A DNA stretch of 24,716 nt from Anaerolineae bacterium. Its GTDB lineage: Bacteria > Chloroflexota > Anaerolineae > JAFGEY01. This document shows, piece after piece, positions 6,951-14,095 of this stretch (position 1 is its first letter; each line of letters begins with the position of its first letter). The notes beneath the pieces are model-generated. The model was not told the origin of the DNA. It saw nothing but the letters and a program-made list of their open reading frames with translations, and did no database searches. Made by a program: the position numbers and the translations under genes. Location: contig JAFGJF010000296.1 of assembly GCA_016929205.1 (NCBI GenBank), positions 1-24,716 of the forward strand, given 5' to 3'.

Positions 6951-8402
6951 GTACCGTCCCACGCGCGGCTGGCCCGCATCCGTCGCCAGCATCACCGCAT
7001 CAAAAATCTGTTTCATCTTGGCATACTTGACTGACTGCGAAGAGGGATCGTCCCACAAGTTATGAAACTCGGACGGATCGTGCTCCAGGTCATACAGTTC
7101 GCCGATCTGATGACCGTGGTACACGACCAACTTGAATTTTCCGTCCAAGATCATATTGGCATGGCTGGCGTAGGCGCGATCAAGCGCATCGTGGTACTCG
7201 CAGCGCACAAATTCACGGTGCTGATGCGGAGCTTGTTCGCCGTTCAGAATGGGCAACAACGACTTGCCCTGTACAAAATCGGGAATGGGCAGCCCAAGCG
7301 CTTCATACAGCGTCGGCGCCAGATCGGTCAACTCAACCAGTGCCTCACTGCGCAGTCCGGCTTGAAAATGTCCGGGCCAGGAAAGGATCAACGGCACGTG
7401 TACCGCGCCTTCATAAAACCGGCAGCCCTTCCACAACAAACCGTGATCGCCCAGCATCTCGCCATGGTCGCTCGTGAAAATGACGATTGTATTCTCGCGC
7501 TGGCCGCTGGCCTCCAAGGCATCCAGCATCCGCCCGACCTGATCGTCAATCTGCTCGATCTGGGCGTAATAGGCCGCGACCATATGCCGCGCCGCATAAT
7601 CTTGCGGCGCGATCGGCCTTTCGGTCTGGTGATCGATGCCTTGAAAATCGAGTTGGCTTTCCAACTCTTCGGGCTGAAAAAGCGGCAAGGGCATCTCATC
7701 GACGTTCATTCGCGCCAGGTATTCGGCCGGCGGGTCAAAGCGAGGATGGGGATCGAAAGGATTGACGCTCATCAACCACGAACCATCGCGCTGCTCGCAC
7801 ATAAAGGCAATGGCTTCGTTGGCGCACCACGTGGTCTGATGATACTCACTCGCAATACCTGTCCGGCTGTAGGCATGCTTGGGCCAGTCATCCAAATCAG
7901 CACGACCGGCATTATAGGCCGCGTGCCAATCGATGCCCTGGTCGGCCAACCATTGTTGATAGGCATGTTGTTTGGTCGGCCAAAACGCTTCGGAGTCGGG
8001 ATGATGGCTCCACTTGAAAACGCGATAACCATCCCACCGGGCCGGGTCGTCCCATCGTGGCTCAACCCGGCCATGCGCGCCCGCAAGGTGGAGCTTGCCG
8101 ACCAGGCCACAATCATAGCCAATGTCGGCCAGGCGACGCGTGATCAACAATTCACTCGACGGAAAATGCGAGTTGCCATTGCGATTGACGTGCAGCGTGC
8201 TAGGATAGCATCCGGTGAGGAACGACGCCCGGCTGGGCGTACAGATCGGACTTTGCGAAAACGCACGCGTAAACGCTACGCCCTCGGCCACAAGCCGATC
8301 CAGATTTGGCGTCCGGATATGTGCATTGCCCAAGGCGTGAACCGTGTCAAATCGCTGCTGATCAGTACAGATCCACAGGACATTGGGTCGTGTTTGGCTC
8401 AT
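6948..8402 (-). CDS. Type I (formylglycine-dependent) sulfatase
   Basis: 484 residues, typical for bacterial sulfatases. The signature CTPSRASFLTG (54-64) has C54, which must be oxidised to formylglycine by a maturase. N-terminal TDQQ (13-16) supplies metal-binding D14, GKLHLAG the conserved Lys/His, and FTSDHGEMLGDHG the C-terminal metal-binding Asp/His. It should hydrolyse a sulfate ester, and the YDLEHDPSEFHNL segment near the C-terminus is standard for the family. No signal peptide is seen, so it is predicted cytoplasmic. The substrate is unknown, and a phosphonate monoester hydrolase activity is possible in this superfamily. AGAGGGG lies 7 bases before the ATG. No maturase gene is in the window. 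The stop codon lies inside the last 25-bp repeat. Confidence 0.93.
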   Translation of the reverse strand: MSQTRPNVLWICTDQQRFDTVHALGNAHIRTPNLDRLVAEGVAFTRAFSQSPICTPSRASFLTGCYPSTLHVNRNGNSHFPSSELLITRRLADIGYDCGLVGKLHLAGAHGRVEPRWDDPARWDGYRVFKWSHHPDSEAFWPTKQHAYQQWLADQGIDWHAAYNAGRADLDDWPKHAYSRTGIASEYHQTTWCANEAIAFMCEQRDGSWLMSVNPFDPHPRFDPPAEYLARMNVDEMPLPLFQPEELESQLDFQGIDHQTERPIAPQDYAARHMVAAYYAQIEQIDDQVGRMLDALEASGQRENTIVIFTSDHGEMLGDHGLLWKGCRFYEGAVHVPLILSWPGHFQAGLRSEALVELTDLAPTLYEALGLPIPDFVQGKSLLPILNGEQAPHQHREFVRCEYHDALDRAYASHANMILDGKFKLVVYHGHQIGELYDLEHDPSEFHNLWDDPSSQSVKYAKMKQIFDAVMLATDAGQPRVGRY

Positions 8403-8509
8403 TTTACAGCCCCTCTACGACTAACCTGCAAAAAAACAGCTCGCTCATCGACGCTATCATCTTGTACCCGGCACACTAGACAACACGGCGCACTGCTTGA
8501 ATTGGACAA

Positions 8510-8536
8510 CAACCCACCGGTGGAGGTTTTGGGTTG
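8510..8536. other. Stem-loop downstream of the DUF4013 gene
   Basis: CAACCCA (8510-8516) pairs with TGGGTTG (8530-8536) around a 14-base loop. It lies just past the DUF4013 stop in the direction of transcription. There is no good T-tract on the minus strand, so a terminator role is uncertain. Confidence 0.4.
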
Positions 8537-8551
8537 CAAAAGACAGCCGTC

Positions 8552-9214
8552 CTACAACACCGCCGTCTTGGCCTTGTTGTAAAGCGACCCATATAGAAAG
8601 GCCATAACCAGCTGGGCATAAAAGGCCGTAAACACAATGCCCACACCGCACAACAGCGACCCGACGAGAGAAGCAGCAAAACTCGCCAGGATAGAAACGA
8701 GCATAACGATAAATGCCGGACCAATGTTGTCTTTTAGCATGGCAAAGATTTTGCCCAACTGGAAAGCATCGCCAAATTGGCCTGTCTCTGCATATCGAGC
8801 CCACACAAAAGGCATCAAGAGACTGATCGCAATGCCAAACAACAATGACAGGCAGCCAAAACAAGACCCCCACACAATGGCAGCGATGCCAGCCGTATCA
8901 GGATCATCGATTATGCCAGGAAAAACTCCGCCCCCCGCACCGGCACACGCGCTGATGATGATGATCGGCAACACATAAATAAGAACGATAATCGTCAACA
9001 TTAATCCTTTGACAAGTTTTCCGCCAAAGTCTTCCAGCACTTCGGGCAGCGGCGTCTCTTGTTTGGCCATGACGTTTTGTATTACCTGCAGAACATATCC
9101 CATCATATAAAAAGGTCCAACGATAGGGATCAACGAGAGCAAGCCGCCAATCAAGACCTTTTTCCACCACTCTTCATCTTCGGTGATGTATGTGAATGAC
9201 CGACCGACATCCAT
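8552..9214 (-). CDS. DUF4013 family membrane protein
   Basis: 220 residues. The N-terminus (D-V-G-R-S-F-T-Y-I, then DEEWWKKVLIGGLLSLIP) matches DUF4013, a family of polytopic membrane proteins of unknown function common in archaea and Chloroflexota. Four to five hydrophobic helices follow, with a Gly/Cys-rich loop (ACAGAGGGVFPG) between the second and third. The ATG at 9214 was chosen over a GTG 33 bases upstream because AAAGGAGG lies 7 bases before it. It follows the DUF2085 gene on the same strand after a 174-base gap in which I found no clear promoter. Confidence 0.85.
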   Translation of the reverse strand: MDVGRSFTYITEDEEWWKKVLIGGLLSLIPIVGPFYMMGYVLQVIQNVMAKQETPLPEVLEDFGGKLVKGLMLTIIVLIYVLPIIIISACAGAGGGVFPGIIDDPDTAGIAAIVWGSCFGCLSLLFGIAISLLMPFVWARYAETGQFGDAFQLGKIFAMLKDNIGPAFIVMLVSILASFAASLVGSLLCGVGIVFTAFYAQLVMAFLYGSLYNKAKTAVL

Positions 9215-9388
9215 TTGGTGCCTCCTTTGCAAGACTATGCTACGCACGAATATGAACGATTACCCCACTGACCTCCACCAGTCTGGGTTGATGCCCGAGC
9301 TTTGTCACAATAGAACCGCGTCTAGTTCGAGAAGCCGAAGCCGGGTTCCAAGCTAACCTAAACAGAATACGAAAAAATCCGTCAAGTG

Positions 9389-10216
9389 TTACAACGGCCA
9401 AGCCATCGTACCCGTTACCCAATAGCGAAATACGCCCATTAACGTCAACTCGAACAAGGTCACAATCAAGCCGCTCAATAGCGGTATAACTGTGTCGCGC
9501 GAGTGTTCTGCCAGGCTGTCTCGACGGAACAAAATCAGCAAAATCATCGTGTTCACAATACTCAACATCCATAATATACCTGCCGTGCTGATCAGAGCAA
9601 CGGGATAGAGCAGCCAGCCAGGTTCGGATTGCACGATCAGGACGACAACACCGGCAACGATCACGATGACCAACAGTTCCCACACCGTGTTTAAAGGACG
9701 GATCGGCAGCGGGTTTTTCCACAGTGTAAAATTAAAAATAGGCCAGACGATCATACTGAGCGCGATGCCGTTCAAACTGCCTGTCGTAGCACGCAACCAG
9801 TTTTGCGGCGCATAGAGCGTGGGCAAATTGCCCCACAGAGACAGATAAGAGTTTAGACCATCTATACCCATCAGGCCAATGAACGCTACCATGATCATGA
9901 TCATCCCGGTAGAGAGCATTTCACCGGCACGCCAGCGGCGCAACACGGCAAGACTCAAAAAGCCAACGGCGACCCCCAGGTACGTTCCCGTACATCGCGC
10001 GCACAGGGGCAATTTGTGCCCCCCCATGTGAAAAGACCGATCTGGAATCTGATGGCAAATCGAATAACCGATTAAATCGGCCTTGTCGAGCGGTGCAAGA
10101 GGGGTCAAGAATACATAGCCCAGTATAACCAAGCCAAAGACGACGATCAGAATACGCCAAACGTGATCGCCGAGATCAGAGTTTTTGCGTTGCACCTTTA
10201 CGTCATCAACGGTCAT
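9389..10216 (-). CDS. DUF2085 family membrane protein
   Basis: 275 residues. A basic N-terminus and first helix (about 20-38) precede the family signature CHQIPDRSFH (54-63) and CARCTG (72-77), the conserved Cys/His motifs of DUF2085. About six further membrane helices follow. The Cys/His pattern suggests metal or redox binding near the membrane surface, but no function is established for the family. The gene has a good promoter directly after miaB. The ribosome site is weak (ACAGGCAG). It is followed by the DUF4013 gene. Confidence 0.85.
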   Translation of the reverse strand: MTVDDVKVQRKNSDLGDHVWRILIVVFGLVILGYVFLTPLAPLDKADLIGYSICHQIPDRSFHMGGHKLPLCARCTGTYLGVAVGFLSLAVLRRWRAGEMLSTGMIMIMVAFIGLMGIDGLNSYLSLWGNLPTLYAPQNWLRATTGSLNGIALSMIVWPIFNFTLWKNPLPIRPLNTVWELLVIVIVAGVVVLIVQSEPGWLLYPVALISTAGILWMLSIVNTMILLILFRRDSLAEHSRDTVIPLLSGLIVTLFELTLMGVFRYWVTGTMAWPL

Positions 10217-10270
10217 AACTGCCTGTTATCTAGCCTGGAATGTATATGGGGCGGTCTCAAAGTGTCTCGT

Positions 10271-10299
10271 ATTATAGCATACCCTCAACAATATGCCAA
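10271..10299 (-). promoter_or_regulatory. Sigma-70 promoter for the DUF2085 gene
   Basis: On the minus strand: -35 TTGGCA (10299-10294), 17-bp spacer, -10 TATAAT (10276-10271). The -35 box begins at the base immediately after the miaB stop codon. The transcript would start near 10264, about 48 bases before the ATG. Confidence 0.8.
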
Positions 10300-11646
10300 T
10301 CATAGAGCGCTCGTGCTTGTAACCGGAGGAACCTGGAATTTGGCTGGCTCTCCAATCATCGACCAAGGTCCCGTCCAGGTGATTCGCACTTGGGCCAGTT
10401 TGCCCTGCCAATCATTTTCCTCATCGTTAAAATAGACCAGTTTATTTGTCACCGTGCGACCTTGCCAGCGATCTTGGCGCTTTTCCTCCACCAGCACCTC
10501 GACCGTTTTGCCCATAAAATGGGCATTGATCTCGCCCACGATACGCCCTTGCAGATCATCGATGGCTTGACGTCGGCGCTCTTTTTCCTGTTGGGGCACA
10601 TCATCTTGAAGCCGGGCAGCAGGCGTGCCGGGACGTACAGAATAGGCAGCAACGTGAACGGCATCGAATCGTAATTCTTCAAGCAAGCGATAGGTTGCCT
10701 CGTATTGCTCTGTCGTTTCGCCCGGAAAACCGACGATGACATCGGTTGCAATGCTGCACCCTGCCACCTGGTCAGCGGGAAACAAGGCACGAATCTGGGC
10801 AATGAGGCTTTTGAACTGAGCGACCGTATACCCACGCGCCATTCGCTGTAGAACGCGGTCATCTCCGGCCTGAATGGGCAATTCAAAGTGCGGACAGACA
10901 CGCGGCAAATCCGCCACGGCGCGAATGACCTCGGGCTTCATATCTGCCGGGTGAGAAGTAAGAAATCGGATCCGGTCCAAGTCATTGATCACGTGAACGG
11001 CATATAATAGATCGGCGAGCGTTGGCTGGCGCGTCTTGCCATCGAGCATATCCATAGCAGGTAGGTCGTGCCCGTACGAGTCGACGTTTTGCCCGAGCAA
11101 GGTGACTTCGCGCACCCCCCGATTGACCAGGTCCGCAACCTCTTGAACAACCTCGGATATGGGGCGGCTCTGCTCTCGTCCACGGCGAATACGAACTATG
11201 CAATACGTACAATGATGATCGCATCCATAGCTGATCGGCACGTGCATTGAAACGGGCACAGATTCAAAAGGAGGAATGTCCTGACGCTCTGGAACCAGAT
11301 CGTGGTCGCAGAGATAGTGCACCAGGTCCATAAAGGCAGAGGGTTTGATAAACAGATCGACATAGGGATAGGTGGATTCAAGTTCGTCCATATCGCCGAC
11401 AAAACATCCCATCACCGCCAACAGGCCATGGGGATTGCGTCGCTTCCAACCTCTCAACGACGTCAGCCTGCCAACGCATTTGTCTTCTGCGTGCTGGCGC
11501 ACAACACAAGTATTAAGCACCACGAGATCAGCACGTTCTGCCCGTGGTGCTTGACGATATCCCAACCGCCGTAGCTCTTGCTCCAGTCGCCAGGAATCTG
11601 CAAAATTCATCTGGCAACCGATCGTCCATACATAAAAAGTTTGCAT
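10300..11646 (-). CDS. miaB: tRNA-2-methylthio-N6-dimethylallyladenosine synthase (MiaB-type methylthiotransferase)
   Basis: 448 residues, the usual length. It is a radical-SAM enzyme that adds a methylthio group to N6-isopentenyladenosine at position 37 of tRNAs reading UNN codons. The N-terminal UPF0004 domain has cluster ligands C11 (GCQMN), C47 (NTC) and C81 (MGC). The radical-SAM motif C142-x3-C146-x2-C149 follows, then GQNVDSYG, LTSHP and VGFPGET. A C-terminal TRAM domain (about 375-440) should bind RNA. Among methylthiotransferases the pattern fits MiaB better than RimO or MtaB. It is the last gene of the TPR-CARDB-miaB operon, 21 bases after the CARDB gene. No strong ribosome site is visible, so translation may depend on the upstream gene. 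Confidence 0.92.
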   Translation of the reverse strand: MQTFYVWTIGCQMNFADSWRLEQELRRLGYRQAPRAERADLVVLNTCVVRQHAEDKCVGRLTSLRGWKRRNPHGLLAVMGCFVGDMDELESTYPYVDLFIKPSAFMDLVHYLCDHDLVPERQDIPPFESVPVSMHVPISYGCDHHCTYCIVRIRRGREQSRPISEVVQEVADLVNRGVREVTLLGQNVDSYGHDLPAMDMLDGKTRQPTLADLLYAVHVINDLDRIRFLTSHPADMKPEVIRAVADLPRVCPHFELPIQAGDDRVLQRMARGYTVAQFKSLIAQIRALFPADQVAGCSIATDVIVGFPGETTEQYEATYRLLEELRFDAVHVAAYSVRPGTPAARLQDDVPQQEKERRRQAIDDLQGRIVGEINAHFMGKTVEVLVEEKRQDRWQGRTVTNKLVYFNDEENDWQGKLAQVRITWTGPWSMIGEPAKFQVPPVTSTSAL

Positions 11647-11667
11647 CAGGTATTTGTATAGGCAGAG

Positions 11668-13629
11668 TCAGCCGTCTGCTTCTGTGCCGTCCTCGACAGC
11701 AGGCATCGTCTCCTGGCGCTCTTTTGTCGAGCCGCCATCCCCTGACAGATCAGTTTCCTGAACCGTACCTTGGACAGGCGAGTCACCTGCCGACAACGTC
11801 TCATCGGAAAGCACGCTCCCGATGCTCTTGACTTCCAAGACCGTGAATTCACCGTCCGGCAGCAGCGAAGTGTCTACGGACGACGTCGACTCGGGGAGTG
11901 CATCTTTGCTAAATCCAGAACCGGCAAAATCGGGCGTAAAGGTGGGCGCAGTTTCCCGTCGCTCCCTGATACGTGGCAGCACAAATGACAATACGATCAC
12001 ACCAATGGCAAAAATCAGCAAGATTGCCAACGGACAAAGGTACATACGGATGGTCGTTGCCGGTCCTGTCGACGGTGTCGGTGTAGACGCGATCGATGGT
12101 GATACGGTCAGATTGGCAGGCGTCGAGTTGCCTACCGGTGGAACAGCGGTTTTGTTTGCGGCTGCATCGGCAGTTGCCGTAGCCGCAGTGTTCACATCCG
12201 TTGGCAATGGCGAAATCACCGTCGGCGTCGCAGTATCGGTAGACGTGGCGGTCGGCACCAGAGTAGACGTCGCCTCCATAGTCGGGGTCAAAGTGGCAGT
12301 CGACGTTGGCGACGGCAAGTCCGTTGGGGTACTGGTCGGTGTGGCAAGTGGGCTTGCGCCGGTCTCTAGCGTACTGGTCATTGTTGGCGTCGAAACCGAA
12401 GTCGCAAACGGCGTAATTGTATTCTCTTGCGGCGGATTGGTCGGTGTTGGAGTGAGCACTCGCCGGGTCGGTGTAGCGGCCGGCGTGTACGTCGGCGTTG
12501 GTGTACGCGTTGGCGTCGACGTGCGCGTTGGCGTCGACGTGCGCGTTGGCGTCGCATAAGAGACGCTGATCGTCAACTCTTTTTCAACCTCTCCACAATG
12601 ATTGCGCGCAACGAGAACATAGGTTGTCGTCTGATCCAGTGTCACCTCTCGCTCAGAAACGCCCGAAACACCTTTCCCATTCAAGTAGGCCTCAGTTGCA
12701 CCCGACAGATCCCAGTAAATCGTGACCATTTCCCCACGCACAATACTGGTATCGGTCGCACCGAACTGATGAATAACGGGTAGCGCGCAAGGCGTCGGCG
12801 TATTCGTCGGTATGGCAGTCGGCGCGAGAACAAGAATCGACACCGTCTCTTGTACAAAACCACCCGGGTTTTCGGCACGGAGTGTGTAGACGTGATTTTG
12901 CTGCGGATAGACGTCGAGCGTTTGCTCAACAGACACAAGCTGACCATCGAGATAAACGCTGACCGCCTCACCATAGACCTGCCAATGCAGCGTCGTCGAA
13001 TCCCCCAGGACGATCGTCGTCGGATCGGCAGTGAAAAAATAGATGTCGGGCAATGGAAAATCCGTTGGCGTCGGCCTCGGTGTATCGGTAGGCGTCGGCG
13101 TAAAGACCTGCTCGATATTGATCTGAGTAGCATCGGTGTTGTTATTTTCGCCACCAGTGCATGTCTCAGTAACATAGCCAAGCGCGTCAATCTGAACGGC
13201 AATCGAATGATATCCAGCCGTAGCAAACGAGCCGGGCACGGTCAGATTAGAGACCACCGTACCTGTCAGATTGGCGGTTGGCGCAAATGCCTGTACATCG
13301 GGTGTCACACCAACTTGGGGTGCGCGATCAACATACAGGTAGACCCACGTATCTACTGTGCCAGCATCCGTTCCATTGTTCGCAATTTCGACCTGGACGT
13401 TAAAGGACTGATCGATTCCCGGGGGGTTGGGGTTAACCGTAATCGACTGGATGACCAAATCAAGGCCAGCGCATTGCTGCAATGGCCTGTTGCCGGGCCG
13501 GACAAAGGGTAAATGCGTCTTTTGCTTTGCCTCTACCCGGATATGGCTCGCCCAGGTAGCAAGCAGCAATACGCCAAAGACCATGGCGACGCTGACCAAA
13601 AACAATCGCTTGTTCACATGACCAGACAT
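11668..13629 (-). CDS. Surface-anchored CARDB/Ig-like protein with Thr/Pro linker and C-terminal membrane helix
   Basis: 653 residues. A signal-anchor helix (about 8-27) precedes a CARDB-like beta-sandwich (about 55-173, starting LDLVIQSITVNPNPP). Two similar Ig-like modules follow (about 193-262 and 278-350), each reading roughly 'potential axis, V-x-G, W, Y-L-x-G'. Next come a Thr/Pro/Ser linker (about 353-525) with a TPTRTS repeat, a membrane helix (about 529-553) with the basic stop RIRERR, and a 100-residue acidic tail. This suggests an exposed beta-domain stalk tethered by two membrane segments. The ATG at 13629 was chosen because AAAGGG precedes it; an upstream in-frame start would overlap the TPR gene. 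Function unknown; adhesion or sensing is possible. Confidence 0.82.
   Translation of the reverse strand: MSGHVNKRLFLVSVAMVFGVLLLATWASHIRVEAKQKTHLPFVRPGNRPLQQCAGLDLVIQSITVNPNPPGIDQSFNVQVEIANNGTDAGTVDTWVYLYVDRAPQVGVTPDVQAFAPTANLTGTVVSNLTVPGSFATAGYHSIAVQIDALGYVTETCTGGENNNTDATQINIEQVFTPTPTDTPRPTPTDFPLPDIYFFTADPTTIVLGDSTTLHWQVYGEAVSVYLDGQLVSVEQTLDVYPQQNHVYTLRAENPGGFVQETVSILVLAPTAIPTNTPTPCALPVIHQFGATDTSIVRGEMVTIYWDLSGATEAYLNGKGVSGVSEREVTLDQTTTYVLVARNHCGEVEKELTISVSYATPTRTSTPTRTSTPTRTPTPTYTPAATPTRRVLTPTPTNPPQENTITPFATSVSTPTMTSTLETGASPLATPTSTPTDLPSPTSTATLTPTMEATSTLVPTATSTDTATPTVISPLPTDVNTAATATADAAANKTAVPPVGNSTPANLTVSPSIASTPTPSTGPATTIRMYLCPLAILLIFAIGVIVLSFVLPRIRERRETAPTFTPDFAGSGFSKDALPESTSSVDTSLLPDGEFTVLEVKSIGSVLSDETLSAGDSPVQGTVQETDLSGDGGSTKERQETMPAVEDGTEADG
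12503..12556. repeat. Three 18-bp tandem repeats inside the Thr/Pro linker
   Basis: Units 12503-12520, 12521-12538 and 12539-12556 are nearly identical (core GCGCGTTGGCGTCGAC on the plus strand). Each encodes the hexapeptide TPTRTS or TPTRTP on the minus strand. Because 18 is a multiple of three, changes in copy number would keep the reading frame. Confidence 0.9.
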
Positions 13630-13654
13630 AGTAACCCTTTGCAGACACGCATAC

Positions 13655-13933
13655 CTACAACTGCCTGCGCGTCGTCCGTATGCCGTTTCTGGCCTGGACA
13701 TTGCCGGGCGATATCTCGAGCACGTGTACGTAACAATGCATACGCTCACGCGCGTCCGGGATCAAATCAGCCAGACGAAGCCAGGCATCGACATCCCGAT
13801 CATCCAACTCGACAATGCACTCGAACCAGGCACGCGCGTCCTCGTTTTTACCTTTGTCGGCGGCCTGGTTTGCTTTGTGCCAAAACGTATCAATGATGAC
13901 CTGTTGATCCGTGCCCATATTCTTTTCAACCAT
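13655..13933 (-). CDS. Small TPR-like helical protein
   Basis: 92 residues. Two to three amphipathic helices read like a degenerate tetratricopeptide pair: ANQAADKGKNEDARAWFECIVELD, then AWLRLADLIPDARERMHCYVHVLEISPGN. Small proteins of this kind, with the A-W-L-x-L-A and E-R-x-x-C-x-x-x-V-L pattern, are frequent in Chloroflexota and often sit beside Thr/Pro-rich proteins. They probably mediate protein-protein contacts. The ATG at 13933 was chosen because GAGGAG lies 7 bases upstream; a longer start at 13963 lacks this support. It is the first gene of the operon with the CARDB protein (25-base gap) and miaB. Confidence 0.75.
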   Translation of the reverse strand: MVEKNMGTDQQVIIDTFWHKANQAADKGKNEDARAWFECIVELDDRDVDAWLRLADLIPDARERMHCYVHVLEISPGNVQARNGIRTTRRQL

Positions 13934-13995
13934 CAACCGTCTCCTCGTTAGCCCGACCCTCAAGTGGCCCTGATAGACGAGTTGTCTGCCCTTTC

Positions 13996-14024
13996 AGTAT
14001 ACACGCCTCTTTTAGCTTTGTCAA
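13996..14024 (-). promoter_or_regulatory. Sigma-70 promoter for the TPR-CARDB-miaB operon
   Basis: On the minus strand: -35 TTGACA (14024-14019), 17-bp spacer, -10 TATACT (14001-13996). The transcript would start near 13989, 56 bases before the ATG. The -35 hexamer is interleaved with that of the divergent promoter. Confidence 0.85.
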
Positions 14025-14046
14025 TGTCTATGACCCATGATATAAT
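14018..14046 (+). promoter_or_regulatory. Sigma-70 promoter for the DUF2723 glycosyltransferase
   Basis: -35 TTGTCA (14018-14023), 17-bp spacer, -10 TATAAT (14041-14046). Transcription would begin near 14053. That excludes the upstream GTG at 13964 as a start and supports ATG 14096. Five of the six -35 positions are shared with the opposite promoter. Confidence 0.85.
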
Positions 14047-14095
14047 CCGGCATTCGTCAAGTGTATATGAAAAGTCGTTTTTGGTCAATATCATT

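Noticed and set aside
7062..8582. Long 506-codon plus-strand reading frame
   Set aside because: It lies antisense to a clear sulfatase with all catalytic motifs, and its translation has no family features. It is a by-product of codon bias.
9240..9722. 160-codon minus-strand frame overlapping the DUF2085 gene
   Set aside because: It is a shifted frame of the DUF2085 gene with no recognisable motif.
13964..14095. Upstream GTG start for the DUF2723 glycosyltransferase
   Set aside because: It lies upstream of the predicted -35/-10 pair and transcription start and adds a non-membrane extension; ATG 14096 is preferred.
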